A DNA stretch of 64,000 nt, taken from positions 393,001-457,000 of the forward strand of contig NZ_WTYU01000001.1 of NCBI RefSeq assembly GCF_009827615.1, given 5' to 3'. This DNA is from Allopontixanthobacter confluentis (GTDB lineage Bacteria > Pseudomonadota > Alphaproteobacteria > Sphingomonadales > Sphingomonadaceae). Shown here piece by piece: positions 37,094-46,639 of the stretch. The notes under the pieces are model-generated. The model was not told where the DNA came from, ran no database searches, and worked only from the letters and a program-made list of their open reading frames with translations. The stretch's first letter is position 1. Each line of letters begins with the position of its first letter. A program made the position numbers and the translations under genes.

Positions 37094-37357
37094 TTATTCA
37101 GGTGGAAGATCGAAGGGGTCATCCTCACGGTCTTCCGATCGTTTGCGCAATTCCACGCTGCGTTCCGGCGCAGCCTGCGTTTCAGGTTCCAGCAGGTCGC
37201 GTGCGTCTGGCTGCACGTCGGCGCCCAGCGGGGCCACCGGCAGGGATTGTCCTGCTGCCGGTTCCAGGTCTCCCTTCTGACCACAGGCGCTCAGGCCCGC
37301 CAGCATGGTCAGCATGGCCAGTGGGGCAAAACCACCGATGATTTTTCGAGAGCGCAT
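37094..37357 (-). CDS. LptM-like small lipoprotein
   Basis: An 87-residue lipoprotein. The signal peptide ends in LSAC (Cys25) followed by GQKGDL, the C-GxKG-DL pattern of the YifL/LptM family, which in E. coli helps mature the LptD outer-membrane LPS translocon. The rest is a disordered, acidic and Pro-rich tail. Start overlaps the argH stop by one base and lysA follows 15 bp later, the same neighbourhood as in many proteobacteria. Function is by family only. Confidence 0.85.
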   Translation of the reverse strand: MRSRKIIGGFAPLAMLTMLAGLSACGQKGDLEPAAGQSLPVAPLGADVQPDARDLLEPETQAAPERSVELRKRSEDREDDPFDLPPE

Positions 37358-38733
37358 TAATCCTCCATGCCCAGCGCAGTGCGGGCTTCTGCAACGCGCA
37401 GCCTTACCTGTTCCGGCGCGGTTCCGCCATGGCTGCTGCGCGCGGCGACCGATGCTTCTACGGACAGGGCCGCAAAAACCCGTCCGTCAATCCGACTGTC
37501 GATGGTCTGCAGTTCTTCCAATGACAATTCATCCAGCGCCGCCCCTTTGCTTTCTGCCAGCTTCACAGCAGCGCCCGTGATATGATGCGCCTGCCGGAAT
37601 GGAATATCGGCCTGGGTCACCAGCCAGTCCGCCAGATCAGTCGCGGTGGCATAGCCAAGTTCTGCCGCCTGCCGCATCCGCTCGGTCCGAAATGTGGTGC
37701 CAGTGACCATGCCCGTCATCGCGGCGATGGACAGCGCCAACAGGCTGGCAGCTTCGAATACCGGCGGTTTGTCGTCCTGCATATCCTTGGAATAGGCCAG
37801 CGGCAGACCCTTCATCGTCACCATCAGCGAAGTCGCACAGCCGATGATGCGGCCCGCATGGCCGCGCACCAGTTCTGCCGCATCGGGGTTTTTCTTCTGC
37901 GGCATGATCGAACTGCCGGTGGACAGCGTATCGGGCAGGCGGACAAAACCGAACGGCTGGCTGGCCCAGATGATGAATTCTTCCGCCAGCCGCGACAGAT
38001 GCAGCGAACATTGCGCTGCGGCCATCAGGTAATCGAGCGCGAAATCACGGTCGGAAACAGCATCGAGGCTGTTATTCGAAGGCCGGTCGAACCCCAGCGC
38101 GGTCGCAGTGGCATTCCGGTCAATCGGGAAGCCAGTGCCTGCCAGTGCAGCGGCGCCCAGCGGGCTTTCATTCATCCGCACCCGCGCATCGGCAAAGCGG
38201 GACCGGTCACGCCGGGCCATTTCGTAATAGGCCATCATGTGATGGCCCAGCGTTACTGGCTGCGCAGTTTGCAGATGGGTGAAGCCGGGCATGATGCTGG
38301 CGGCATGTTCACTGGCGCGTGTTACCAATGCGCGTTGCAACAGGTCCAGCCCGGCATCCACCTGGTCCAGCGCCTCACGCACCCACAGTTTGAAATCTGT
38401 CGCTACCTGATCATTCCGGCTGCGCGCTGTATGCAGGCGGCCCGCCACCGGACCGATCAATTCAGCAAGGCGGCTTTCGGTCGTCATGTGAATATCTTCA
38501 AGGTCCCAGTCTTCGGGGACACCATCCGCTTCATATTCCGCAGCCACGCGGTCCAGACCGTCTGAAATTATGGCGGCATCAGGGGCAGAAACAATTCCTT
38601 GCGCGCCCAGCATGGCGACATGCGCCTTACTGGCGGCGATGTCCTGGCGCCACAGGGCCTTGTCGAACGGGATGGAGGCATTTATCTCGCGCATGATCGC
38701 GCTTGGCCCTTCGGCAAAGCGTCCGCCCCACAT
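37357..38733 (-). CDS. argH: Argininosuccinate lyase
   Basis: ArgH splits argininosuccinate to arginine and fumarate. The 458-residue protein begins [20 protein letters not shown], has the [14 protein letters not shown] and [16 protein letters not shown] segments and the superfamily signature [13 protein letters not shown] chose ATG 38733, giving normal length; a GTG at 38772 would add 13 residues and overlap the divergent thioredoxin gene. No clear ribosome site precedes either. Only 16 bases separate it from the opposite start. Leads the argH-lptM-lysA run. Confidence 0.94.
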   Translation of the reverse strand: MWGGRFAEGPSAIMREINASIPFDKALWRQDIAASKAHVAMLGAQGIVSAPDAAIISDGLDRVAAEYEADGVPEDWDLEDIHMTTESRLAELIGPVAGRLHTARSRNDQVATDFKLWVREALDQVDAGLDLLQRALVTRASEHAASIMPGFTHLQTAQPVTLGHHMMAYYEMARRDRSRFADARVRMNESPLGAAALAGTGFPIDRNATATALGFDRPSNNSLDAVSDRDFALDYLMAAAQCSLHLSRLAEEFIIWASQPFGFVRLPDTLSTGSSIMPQKKNPDAAELVRGHAGRIIGCATSLMVTMKGLPLAYSKDMQDDKPPVFEAASLLALSIAAMTGMVTGTTFRTERMRQAAELGYATATDLADWLVTQADIPFRQAHHITGAAVKLAESKGAALDELSLEELQTIDSRIDGRVFAALSVEASVAARSSHGGTAPEQVRLRVAEARTALGMED

Positions 38734-38749
38734 CTGGTTGGAGACTTTC

Positions 38750-39331
38750 GTGTCCTCTGGTTTACCGCTCACGCCTGTAATTTCCGTTCTGTTGCCTGTG
38801 GCACTGCTGCTTGCAGGGTGCGATAGGGAAGCACCGGCAGACGTGCAAGAACAGGGCGCATTGGGCGATGCCAAGGCAGGCTTGTCGGGGGAGCTGGATC
38901 GCAGCCATGAAGGCGAGCTGATGCCGGCGGTGGCAGTGGCGGACCCATCGGGAAATGCGCTCAATACAGGCGCGCTGCAGGGCGGGCCGGTGCTGCTCAA
39001 CCTGTGGGCCACATGGTGCGCGCCCTGTGTGGTGGAAATGCCGATCCTGGATGATCTGGCTGCTGAATATGGCGATGCCTTGCGCATCATCACCGTCAGT
39101 CAGGATATGCAAGGCGCGGAAAAAGTCGTGCCGTTTTTTGCAGAACGGGAATTCAAGCAGCTTGAGCCATGGCTGGACCCGGATAATACGCTGGGTTTCG
39201 GCATTGGCGGCGGTGTGCTGCCGACCACGGTGCTGTATGATTCGCAAGGGCGCGAAATATGGCGCGTGGTGGGCGAGTATGACTGGGCGAGTGCCGAGGC
39301 CCGCGAAGCCATTTCCGAAGCTGTCGAGTGA
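38750..39331 (+). CDS. TlpA-like thioredoxin-fold lipoprotein
   Basis: A 193-residue envelope protein with a lipobox LLAGC (Cys24) and a TlpA/ResA-type thioredoxin domain; the redox pair is in [13 protein letters not shown] (Cys90, Cys93). Such proteins reduce periplasmic disulfides, for instance during cytochrome or copper-centre maturation. GGAG lies six bases before the GTG at 38750. It diverges from argH with a 16-bp gap, an arrangement common for tlpA-argH in alphaproteobacteria. Other in-frame upstream starts lie inside argH and are rejected. Confidence 0.9.
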   Translation: MSSGLPLTPVISVLLPVALLLAGCDREAPADVQEQGALGDAKAGLSGELDRSHEGELMPAVAVADPSGNALNTGALQGGPVLLNLWATWCAPCVVEMPILDDLAAEYGDALRIITVSQDMQGAEKVVPFFAEREFKQLEPWLDPDNTLGFGIGGGVLPTTVLYDSQGREIWRVVGEYDWASAEAREAISEAVE

Positions 39332-39387
39332 AATGGCATCAACGGCTGGTGGCAGAGATTAGGCCACCGATGCTGTTCGGCCACGGA

Positions 39388-39463
39388 TGGTGGGCGCTGA
39401 CGGGCTCGAACCGCCGACCCTCTCGGTGTAAACGAGATGCTCTACCAACTGAGCTAAGCGCCC
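39388..39463 (-). tRNA. tRNA-Val (anticodon UAC)
   Basis: A 76-base minus-strand cloverleaf: acceptor GGGCGCT/AGCGCCC, D region AGCTCAGTTGGTAGAGC, anticodon loop TTTACAC giving UAC (reads GTA), T arm GGTTCGAGCCC, and encoded CCA. Confidence 0.95.
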
Positions 39464-39555
39464 AAACTTTCCGTTTGGAAAGGCGCTAATAGCGTCCGGA
39501 ACACCAAATGCAATTGCCAATGGTGAAAATAGTTGTCCATCGCTAGGGCAAGGGC

Positions 39556-40536
39556 ATGACGGATACGCATATTGATGTTTTTGCCACTGGCGGCACCATT
39601 GCAGGCACAGCCGGTTCGGCAACGCGGCGCGATTATCGTCCTGGCCAGATCAGTGTTGAAGACCTGCTGGCAGAAATGGCCAAGCTGGGTCTGCCAGCAC
39701 GGCTGGTCGGGCGCCAGTTCGCCAATATCGGTTCCGAAGACATTGGCCCGGAATTATGGCGCCGCCTGCACGAAGCGGCAATGGAGAGCATGGCTGATCC
39801 GGCGTGCCAGGGCATCATGATCACCCATGGCACGGATACGGCGGAAGAAACCGCCTTTCTGTTCGACCAGACCTTGCCGACGGCAAAACCGGTGGTGCTG
39901 GTCGGCGCGATGCGTCCGGCTGATGCAGTGGGCAGCGATGGAATGCGCAATTTTGCCAATGCGGTGCGCGTGGCAGGGGACGCAGATGCGGCGGGCAGGG
40001 GCGTTCTGCTGGTGATGAGCGACCATATTTTTGCCGCACGCGATGCGCGCAAGGCGCGAACCGAAGGCACCCATGCCTTTCGCGGTTTTCCGCGCGGGCC
40101 GGTGGGCCATGTCACGCCCACTTCGCTGGAATGGTTCGGCCCGGCATGGCGCGTGGCTGAACCGGCGCGCTTTGCCTTCCACGAGCATATGCCCAAGGTG
40201 TCGATTCTCTACGCTTACGCAGGAATGACGGCAGACGAAGTGCAGCAGGCGCTGGATGGCGGAGCCAGGGGACTGGTGCTGGCCGGTTTTGGCCAGGGCA
40301 ACGCCTCGGCCGCAATCAGGGCAGCCTTGGCGAAAGCTGTTCTATCAGGCGTGCCGGTGGTGCGGTCTTCGCGGGTGGATGAAGGGCTGGTGGACCACGA
40401 GCCTGATGATGACACGCACGGTTTTATTGCTGCCCGCGCCCTGGGGCCGCCCAAGGCGCGGATCTTGTTGCAATTGCTGCTCGCCAACGGGGTGACAGAC
40501 CCCGTCAGCGCGCAGCAGGCATTTGACCGCCGTTAA
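39556..40536 (+). CDS. Asparaginase
   Basis: A type I/II asparaginase-family amidohydrolase of 326 residues, hydrolysing asparagine to aspartate and ammonia. The first catalytic threonine is in FATGGTIAGTAG and the second in MITHGTDTAEETA; VLVGAMRPADAVGSDGMRN follows as in the family. I see no signal peptide, so it is probably cytoplasmic. It starts with ATG 39556 and its stop overlaps that of the convergent dehydrogenase by four bases. Confidence 0.94.
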   Translation: MTDTHIDVFATGGTIAGTAGSATRRDYRPGQISVEDLLAEMAKLGLPARLVGRQFANIGSEDIGPELWRRLHEAAMESMADPACQGIMITHGTDTAEETAFLFDQTLPTAKPVVLVGAMRPADAVGSDGMRNFANAVRVAGDADAAGRGVLLVMSDHIFAARDARKARTEGTHAFRGFPRGPVGHVTPTSLEWFGPAWRVAEPARFAFHEHMPKVSILYAYAGMTADEVQQALDGGARGLVLAGFGQGNASAAIRAALAKAVLSGVPVVRSSRVDEGLVDHEPDDDTHGFIAARALGPPKARILLQLLLANGVTDPVSAQQAFDRR

Positions 40537-41639
40537 GGCGTGACGAGATATTTCTCGCCGGTGCGCATGGCGCGGTAGTCCAGTGCATTTTCCTTGGTCA
40601 GCATTTCTTCAAGGTTGACCCGGGCTTTATAGCTGCTGGCAAAGGTGGTTTTCAGGTTCTGCAATACGCGGGTGCGCATCCGCACGACGGTTTCCATTCC
40701 CGCCTTGGCGAGGAACGGCGTCAGCAGCCATCCGGCATAGGTGAAGCCGAAGCCGTATGAGGGGGTCAGGATGGTCGGCCCGAGGTCGAGGCGGCCATAG
40801 ACATACATCTTCTTTTCCTGGTTGGACCCATAGCGGCTGTATTCGGTCATTTTGGATACAGCGACCTGTTCCATCGCCTTGAACACGGTGTCGACATTGT
40901 TGCCGCCGCCAATGGGATCGAAGCCGAAAAAGGCGTCGGTTTCGTCAATCGCGCTGCGCAATTGCTTCATGTAATCATCATCGGATGAATTCACGACATA
41001 TTTGGCACCAAGCCCTTTCAGCAGATCAACCTGTTCCTGCTTGCGCACGATGTTGACCAGTTCAATCCCGTCTTCGAGGCAGATCTTGTTGAGCATCTGG
41101 CCAAGGTTTGACGCTGCCGCCAGATGAACGATGGCCTTCTGGCCTTCCATCTTCGCAGTTTCCACAAAGCCGAGCGCCGTCATCGGATTAACGAAGGCAG
41201 ACGCGCCATCTTCGGACGAAACATCGCCCAGCGGCAGGCACATGGCAGCTTCGGCAAGGGCATATTCCGAAAATGCATTGCCCGGAACGCAGGCTACGCG
41301 CTGGCCCATCAGGGCCTGGGCTGCATCGCTGTCACCAGCGGCAACCACCGTGCCTGCACCTTCATTGCCAACCGGCAGGCGCTGGCCGTGACGGCCCTTT
41401 GCGCCTGATGCAAATGGCTCAGGCATTTTGGCGACAATCTTGCCGGGCGAAAATTCGGCATTTTCAAGGTCGGCAGGGCCAAACAGCAGGGCCAGATCAG
41501 ACGGGTTGATCGGCGCCGCTTCCATCCGCACCAGCACCTGGCTTGGTTTGGGATCGGGGAAAGTGCTTTCCGCCACTTCCACAGTCAATGTGCCGTCAGC
41601 ATCCAGCGTGCTGAAAATCTGTTTACCGGTAGTCGTCAT
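40533..41639 (-). CDS. Zinc-type alcohol dehydrogenase-like MDR oxidoreductase
   Basis: A 368-residue medium-chain dehydrogenase/reductase. The N-terminal domain shows [18 protein letters not shown] and [15 protein letters not shown]; the nucleotide-binding domain has [19 protein letters not shown], which lacks the plain GxGxxG and suggests NADPH use as in quinone-reductase-like members. I see no complete zinc-ligand set, so a zinc-independent enzyme is possible. Substrate is unknown. Its start overlaps the truA stop by four bases, so it is the last gene of fmt-truA-MDR. Confidence 0.85.
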   Translation of the reverse strand: MTTTGKQIFSTLDADGTLTVEVAESTFPDPKPSQVLVRMEAAPINPSDLALLFGPADLENAEFSPGKIVAKMPEPFASGAKGRHGQRLPVGNEGAGTVVAAGDSDAAQALMGQRVACVPGNAFSEYALAEAAMCLPLGDVSSEDGASAFVNPMTALGFVETAKMEGQKAIVHLAAASNLGQMLNKICLEDGIELVNIVRKQEQVDLLKGLGAKYVVNSSDDDYMKQLRSAIDETDAFFGFDPIGGGNNVDTVFKAMEQVAVSKMTEYSRYGSNQEKKMYVYGRLDLGPTILTPSYGFGFTYAGWLLTPFLAKAGMETVVRMRTRVLQNLKTTFASSYKARVNLEEMLTKENALDYRAMRTGEKYLVTP

Positions 41640-42409
41640 TCAATGCTCTCCTTGAAAATTTTCTGTTCGTCGGGATAGTCGGCTGTCACGAAATAAAGAC
41701 CGTGGGGCGGTGCATTCAGGCCCAGTTCCTGCCGGTTGCGCGCGGCCAGCGCGTCGGCCAAGCGGGCTTCATCCCACCGGCCCATGCCGACCAGTGCCAG
41801 GCACCCTACCATGGATCGCACCTGATGATGCAAGAAACTGCGCGCGGCGGTTTCCACCAGCACCCAGTCACCCTCGCGGCGCACATCCAGCCGGTCCAGC
41901 GTCTTTACCGGGCTGTCTGACTGGCAGTGGGCGGACCGGAAAGTGGTGAAATCATGCAGGCCCACCAGCGCTTGCGCGGCGCGCTGCATGGCCCTTGCAT
42001 CCAGTTCGGGCCGGATATGCCAGGCGCGGTTCCGGTCGAGTGTGAGCGGCGCGCGGCGATTGAGGATTTTGTAGATATAGCTGCGCCCGGTGCAGGAAAA
42101 GCGGGCGTGCCAGTCATCCGGCTTCACGTCGCAAGCGGTCACCGCAACCGGCTCTGGCCGCAATTTTGCATTCAATGCCTCTGCCAGCCGGAAGGGAGAA
42201 AGATCTTTTTCAATGTCGACATGGCTGCGCATCGCCATGGCGTGCACGCCGGAGTCGGTGCGGCCCGCAGAATGCAGGGTCACATCCTCGCCCGTAACCG
42301 CGCAAATCGCCTGTTCGACCGATTGCTGCACGCTGGGGCCGTGTTTCTGGCGCTGCAAACCCTGGAAAGGCGTGCCGTCAAATTCGAGAGTCAGGGCAAA
42401 CCGTGTCAC
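41636..42409 (-). CDS. truA: tRNA pseudouridine synthase TruA
   Basis: TruA makes pseudouridines 38-40 in the tRNA anticodon arm. The 257-residue protein starts [21 protein letters not shown] and holds the catalytic Asp in [13 protein letters not shown], plus [21 protein letters not shown] start at the GTG at 42409, which overlaps the fmt stop by four bases; longer frames upstream run into fmt. Confidence 0.95.
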   Translation of the reverse strand: MTRFALTLEFDGTPFQGLQRQKHGPSVQQSVEQAICAVTGEDVTLHSAGRTDSGVHAMAMRSHVDIEKDLSPFRLAEALNAKLRPEPVAVTACDVKPDDWHARFSCTGRSYIYKILNRRAPLTLDRNRAWHIRPELDARAMQRAAQALVGLHDFTTFRSAHCQSDSPVKTLDRLDVRREGDWVLVETAARSFLHHQVRSMVGCLALVGMGRWDEARLADALAARNRQELGLNAPPHGLYFVTADYPDEQKIFKESIE

Positions 42410-43311
42410 CCCAGTTTTGTCCCCGCGGGAATCTGCTTGCCGCGCAGGAAAGCATCTGTGTCCATCACCGGCTTGCCCGCACGCTGGATGCTGACGGGCC
42501 GCAGTGCCTGCTGGCCGCACGCGATGGTCATGGCATCATCCAGTGTCGTGCCTGCCGCGCCAGACCCTTCGACCACTTCGGCTTTCAGCAGCTTGATCCG
42601 TTCGCCATCCAGTTCAAACCATGCACCGGGGAAGGGCGCAAAGGCGCGGACCTGCCGCTCGATATCCTCTGCCCCGCGGGTGAAGTCGATTTTCGCCTCG
42701 GCCTTGTCAATCTTGGGCGCGTAGCTGGCATCGGCATTGTCCTGTTCGATCGCGTGCAACATCGGCAGATCGATGAGAGTGCCGACCATCAGTTGCGCGC
42801 CAAGTTCCGCCAGTTCTGCGGTCAATTCGCCCGCGGTCTTGTCGTCCACCGGGGTGCGCACGGTGGCCAGCATCGGGCCGGTGTCCAGCCCTGCTTCCAT
42901 CTGCATGATGGTGATGCCGGTCACCGTATCACCTGCCAGAATGGACCGCTGGATGGGGGCAGCACCGCGCCAGTGCGGCAAGAGCGAGGCGTGGACATTC
43001 AGGCAGCCGTTTTTCGGCATATCCAGCACGGCTGGTGGAAGGATCATGCCATAGGCCGCCACCACGGCCAGATCGGCCTCCAGCGCGGCGAAATCGGCCT
43101 GCGCCTGCGGGTCTTTCAGCGATGTCGGGCTGCGGACTTCGATGCCGCGAATCTCCGCTTCTATCTGCACGGGCGATGGTTGCAGCTTCTTGCCCCTGCC
43201 GGCAGGGCGGGGCGGCTGGGTATAGGCCGCCACGATAGTGTGATTGGCCTCGTCCAGCGCGGCCAGTGTCGGCACGGCGAATTCGGGTGTTCCCATGAAA
43301 ATGATGCGCAT
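42406..43311 (-). CDS. fmt: Methionyl-tRNA formyltransferase
   Basis: Fmt formylates initiator Met-tRNA with 10-formyl-THF. The 301-residue protein has [19 protein letters not shown] at the start, [20 protein letters not shown] (catalytic His region) and [17 protein letters not shown], and a C-terminal tRNA-binding domain. def, whose product removes the same formyl group, lies 0.7 kb away on the other strand, separated by recR. Confidence 0.96.
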   Translation of the reverse strand: MRIIFMGTPEFAVPTLAALDEANHTIVAAYTQPPRPAGRGKKLQPSPVQIEAEIRGIEVRSPTSLKDPQAQADFAALEADLAVVAAYGMILPPAVLDMPKNGCLNVHASLLPHWRGAAPIQRSILAGDTVTGITIMQMEAGLDTGPMLATVRTPVDDKTAGELTAELAELGAQLMVGTLIDLPMLHAIEQDNADASYAPKIDKAEAKIDFTRGAEDIERQVRAFAPFPGAWFELDGERIKLLKAEVVEGSGAAGTTLDDAMTIACGQQALRPVSIQRAGKPVMDTDAFLRGKQIPAGTKLG

Positions 43312-43364
43312 GACGTGCTAGGTCGGACTTCCTATTGCGCGGCGCAAGGCCTATCTTTGATTTC

Positions 43365-43961
43365 ATGGCATCCCAAGAGATCGAAACATTGGCATCGGCG
43401 CTTGCGCGGCTTCCCGGATTGGGGCCGCGTTCCGCGCGGCGCGCCGTGCTGTGGCTGGTCAAACGTCGCGAAACCGCATTGGTGCAATTGCTGGATGCGT
43501 TGGAAAAAGTGCGGGACCGGCTGGTGGAATGTGAAACCTGCGGCAATGTCGATACGCAGAACCCGTGCGGCATCTGCGCCGACTCGCGCCGGGACCAGAC
43601 GTCGATCTGCGTGGTGGAAGATGTGGCGGATTTATGGGCGCTGGACCGGGCAAAACTGTTTACCGGCCGCTACCATGTGCTGGGCGGAAAACTGTCCGCC
43701 ATGGAAGGGGTGCGCCCCGAAGACCTTAATATCGGCGCGCTGCTCGACCGGGCAGCAGCTGGCGGGATCGACGAGATCGTGCTGGCGATGAACGCCACGC
43801 TGGAAGGGCAGACCACCGCCCATTATCTGGCCGAACGGCTGGAGAATTATCCGGTGCGGATCACGCAGCTGGCCCACGGCCTGCCAGTTGGCGGCGAGCT
43901 TGATTACCTTGATGAAGGCACTTTGGCGCAGGCGCTGCGTGCGCGCAAACCGATGGTCTGA
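43365..43961 (+). CDS. recR: Recombination protein RecR
   Basis: RecR, with RecO and RecF, loads RecA at gapped DNA. The 198-residue protein has the helix-hairpin-helix [19 protein letters not shown], a C4 zinc finger CETCGN...CGICAD, and the Toprim domain starting [15 protein letters not shown] with [16 protein letters not shown] 43365 starts [10 protein letters not shown]. Downstream def follows after 63 bp. Confidence 0.96.
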   Translation: MASQEIETLASALARLPGLGPRSARRAVLWLVKRRETALVQLLDALEKVRDRLVECETCGNVDTQNPCGICADSRRDQTSICVVEDVADLWALDRAKLFTGRYHVLGGKLSAMEGVRPEDLNIGALLDRAAAGGIDEIVLAMNATLEGQTTAHYLAERLENYPVRITQLAHGLPVGGELDYLDEGTLAQALRARKPMV

Positions 43962-44024
43962 CTGCCAGAAGATTGGCCCGCCATGGGCATTGCGAAATTG
44001 TCAGACGCGCACTATCTGGCATTC

Positions 44025-44594
44025 ATGGCTATCCGTGAAATCCTAGAAGTGCCGGACCACCGGCTGAAAACCGTGTCTGAACCGGTCGAAAAGTTCGATG
44101 ATGAACTCAAGACCCTGATCGAAGACATGTTCGAAACCATGTATGACGCGCCCGGCATCGGTCTTGCCGCCATACAGGTGGGTGTGCCGCTGCGCGTGCT
44201 GGTGATTGACCTGCAGCCGGATGATCCCGATGCGGAACCCGAAGTATGCACCGCCCATGGCGGACATCACCATACCCATCAGCCGACCATTAAAGAACCG
44301 CGGGTTTTTATAAATCCCGAGATTCTCGATCCGGCTGAAGAACTGACGACCTATCAGGAAGGGTGCCTGTCCGTGCCTGACATTTATGCGGATGTGGATC
44401 GCCCATCAACCTGCCGGGTGCGGTATCAGGATGTGGATGGCACCGTGCATGAAGAACAGCTTGATGGCCTGATGGCCACCTGCATCCAGCATGAAATGGA
44501 CCATCTGGAAGGCATCCTGTTCATTGATCACCTGAGCAAGCTCAAGCGCGGGATGGCGCTCAAGAAGCTGGACAAGATGCGCAAGGCCGCCTGA
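44025..44594 (+). CDS. def: Peptide deformylase
   Basis: Def removes the N-formyl group from new proteins. The 189-residue protein has all three motifs: PGIGLAAIQVG (about 43-53), QEGCLSVP with metal ligand Cys114, and QHEMDHLEG with His156, His160 and catalytic Glu157. An unusual insert at residues 65-88 is acidic, then His-rich (TAHGGHHHTHQP), where many deformylases have a short loop. ATG 44025 gives the standard MAIREILEVPDHRL; the upstream ATG at 43983 is in frame but unlike the family. Confidence 0.95.
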   Translation: MAIREILEVPDHRLKTVSEPVEKFDDELKTLIEDMFETMYDAPGIGLAAIQVGVPLRVLVIDLQPDDPDAEPEVCTAHGGHHHTHQPTIKEPRVFINPEILDPAEELTTYQEGCLSVPDIYADVDRPSTCRVRYQDVDGTVHEEQLDGLMATCIQHEMDHLEGILFIDHLSKLKRGMALKKLDKMRKAA

Positions 44595-44643
44595 AACAGG
44601 GCTGAGATCTGGCCTTAAATCAGGATTGACCGTCTTCAGAAAC

Positions 44644-44672
44644 AAAAACCCCGGCCACTGGCCGGGGTTTTT
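44644..44672. terminator. Bidirectional terminator between def and the copper-storage gene
   Basis: CCCCGGCC (44649-44656) pairs with GGCCGGGG (44660-44667) around ACT, flanked by A5 and T5, so it can end transcripts from both converging genes. Confidence 0.95.
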
Positions 44673-44687
44673 GTTTCACAGGGCGGC

Positions 44688-45086
44688 TCAACCGTGGCGG
44701 TTAAGGACTTCCAGCGCCTTGCGGCAGTCATCCGCACATTCCTGGCACATCTGGGCGCAGCGTTTGCAATGCGGATTGTCATGCTTGGAACATTCCGCTT
44801 CGCAGGCGACGCATGCTTCGATGCAGGTTTCCAGCATCGCCTGTAACACTGCCACATTGCCGCCGGTGCGCCTGCTGGCTACACGGTAAGTGGCCGTGCA
44901 AATATCCGAACAATCGGAACATACGCGGATGCATTCCTGCATCGCCATGGCTTCGGCGCTGCACGCATCAGCGCAACTGTTGCAGATTGCCGCGCAATAC
45001 ATCGCATGCTTCACCGCTTCTGCCAGGTCTTCGTTGTAATCAGAACCGACTTGCGGATGGTCGGCAATCATTTCCTTGATAGACAT
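44688..45086 (-). CDS. Four-helix-bundle copper-storage protein (Csp3-like)
   Basis: A 132-residue Cys-rich protein with 17 cysteines in CxxxC/CxxC spacing along predicted helices (CAAICNSCADAC, CIRVCSDCSDIC, CIEACVACEAEC, CKRCAQMCQEC). This is the pattern of the DUF326/Csp family, whose members bind many Cu(I) ions inside a four-helix bundle. No signal peptide is visible, so it is likely the cytosolic Csp3 type. It reads toward the shared terminator and has a 116-bp region upstream, divergent from rmuC, that may carry a metal-responsive promoter; none was identified. Confidence 0.9.
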   Translation of the reverse strand: MSIKEMIADHPQVGSDYNEDLAEAVKHAMYCAAICNSCADACSAEAMAMQECIRVCSDCSDICTATYRVASRRTGGNVAVLQAMLETCIEACVACEAECSKHDNPHCKRCAQMCQECADDCRKALEVLNRHG

Positions 45087-45202
45087 AAATCCTCCTGTTT
45101 GTTGCTTGGGTTACTAAGGAAGCGAGCAAGCGCGGCTGTTGTTCCACAATTATCCTTCGCGGCCCCTTTTCCGGCACCTTCGTTCCAGCTATGTTCCAAT
45201 GC

Positions 45203-46618
45203 ATGGACATCATGACACTTATAGTTGGTTTGGTTGCCCTTATGCTGGGCGCCGTGGGCGGATGGCTGGCAGGTTCGCGGCCTGTGGCGGAATGGAAAAC
45301 GCGCCATGCCGAGCGCGATGCAGAAGCGCGGGATCTTTCGGACAGACTTTCCCGCATGGCGCCGGAACTGGCCACGATGAGCGACCGCGCCGCGCGCGCT
45401 GATGGTCTGGCGGCCCAACTGGACGTGGCCCGTGCGGAACGTGAAGGCCTGCGCGCCGATCTTGCGACATTGACGGCCAATGCTGCCAATTTTGACGAAC
45501 AGAAGCGATTGCTGGTGGAAGCCAAGGACGCCATGCTCAAGGAATTCAAACTGACCGGTTCCGATGTTCTGGGCCGGGCGCAGGAAGAATTCCTGAAAAA
45601 TGCCAGCGAACGTTTCGGCAATTCGGAAAAGACCAACAAGGAAGCGGTTGCTGCCTTGCTGGAGCCGGTGAACCAGCGCCTCAAATCCTATGAAGATCAG
45701 GTCAGCACGCTGGAAAAACAGCGCGTGGAAGCATTCGGGGGCCTGCGTGACCAGATCGAACAGATGCGTCTGGGGCAGGAAGAAGTGCGCCGGGAAGCGC
45801 AGCGGCTGGGCAATTCGCTGACAAACGCGCCCAAGGCGCGTGGCCGCTGGGGTGAGCGCGCTTTGCAGAACGTGCTGGAACAATGCGGCCTGTCGCAGCA
45901 TACGGATTTCAATCTGGAACAATCTGTCGACACTGCCGAAGGCCGTCTGCGTCCGGATGCTATCGTCAATGTGCCGGGCCAGAAAAAACTCGTCATCGAT
46001 GCCAAGGTGTCGCTCAATGCCTATCAGGAAGCGTTTGAGGCGGATGATGAAAATGTCCGCAAGGCCGCGCTGGTCGCACACGCCAAATCGATGCGCAACC
46101 ATGTGCAGACGCTGGGTGCCAAAAGCTATCAGAGCCAGTTCGAAGATGCGCCCGACTATGTTGTGATGTTTGTGCCGGGCGAACATTTTGTGGCTGCGGC
46201 GCTGGAAACAGACCCGGAATTGTGGGATTTTGCGTTCCAGAATGGTGTGCTTCTGGCTACGCCGACCAATCTGGTGGCCATCGCGCGCACCGTGGCGCAG
46301 GTGTGGCGGCAGGACCAGCTGGCTGACGAAGCCCGCGAAATCGGGCGGATGGGCAGCGAATTATATGACCGGCTGCGAACGGCTTCGGAACATCTCAAAC
46401 GGATGGGGTCGGGGTTGGAATCAGCAGTAGCCAATTACAACAAATTCGTCGGCAGTTTTGAACGCAATGTGCTTTCGTCAGGCAAGCGTCTGGCAGAAAA
46501 GGGTATTGAGATCGGCAAGCGGGAGATAGAGGAAGTGCCGCTGGTTGAAGGCATGCCGCGTTATACCGCAGCGGATGTTTCGGAACATGCCGCACTGCCA
46601 CCGGTTGATGACGCGTAA
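45203..46618 (+). CDS. rmuC: DNA recombination protein RmuC homologue
   Basis: A 471-residue membrane-anchored coiled-coil protein of the RmuC family, in which mutants change rates of inverted-repeat recombination; it has a nuclease-like core. An N-terminal membrane helix (LIVGLVALMLGAVGGWLAG) is followed by a coiled coil to about residue 190, then the conserved GRWGERALQNVLEQCGL and PDAIVNVPGQKKLVIDAKVSLNAYQ (PD-(D/E)xK-like, with Asp and Lys). Start is unsure: ATG 45203, 45191 or 45212, none with a clear ribosome site. Confidence 0.92.
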   Translation: MDIMTLIVGLVALMLGAVGGWLAGSRPVAEWKTRHAERDAEARDLSDRLSRMAPELATMSDRAARADGLAAQLDVARAEREGLRADLATLTANAANFDEQKRLLVEAKDAMLKEFKLTGSDVLGRAQEEFLKNASERFGNSEKTNKEAVAALLEPVNQRLKSYEDQVSTLEKQRVEAFGGLRDQIEQMRLGQEEVRREAQRLGNSLTNAPKARGRWGERALQNVLEQCGLSQHTDFNLEQSVDTAEGRLRPDAIVNVPGQKKLVIDAKVSLNAYQEAFEADDENVRKAALVAHAKSMRNHVQTLGAKSYQSQFEDAPDYVVMFVPGEHFVAAALETDPELWDFAFQNGVLLATPTNLVAIARTVAQVWRQDQLADEAREIGRMGSELYDRLRTASEHLKRMGSGLESAVANYNKFVGSFERNVLSSGKRLAEKGIEIGKREIEEVPLVEGMPRYTAADVSEHAALPPVDDA

Positions 46619-46639
46619 AGCATCTTATCGGAGAATTTC

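Noticed and set aside
40205-40229. Stretch in the asparaginase gene resembling the dispersed repeat family with TCATTCC...GGAAT arms
   Set aside because: The encoded residues ILYAYAGMTADE align without insertion to the asparaginase fold, so the likeness is by chance or too weak to call an inserted repeat.
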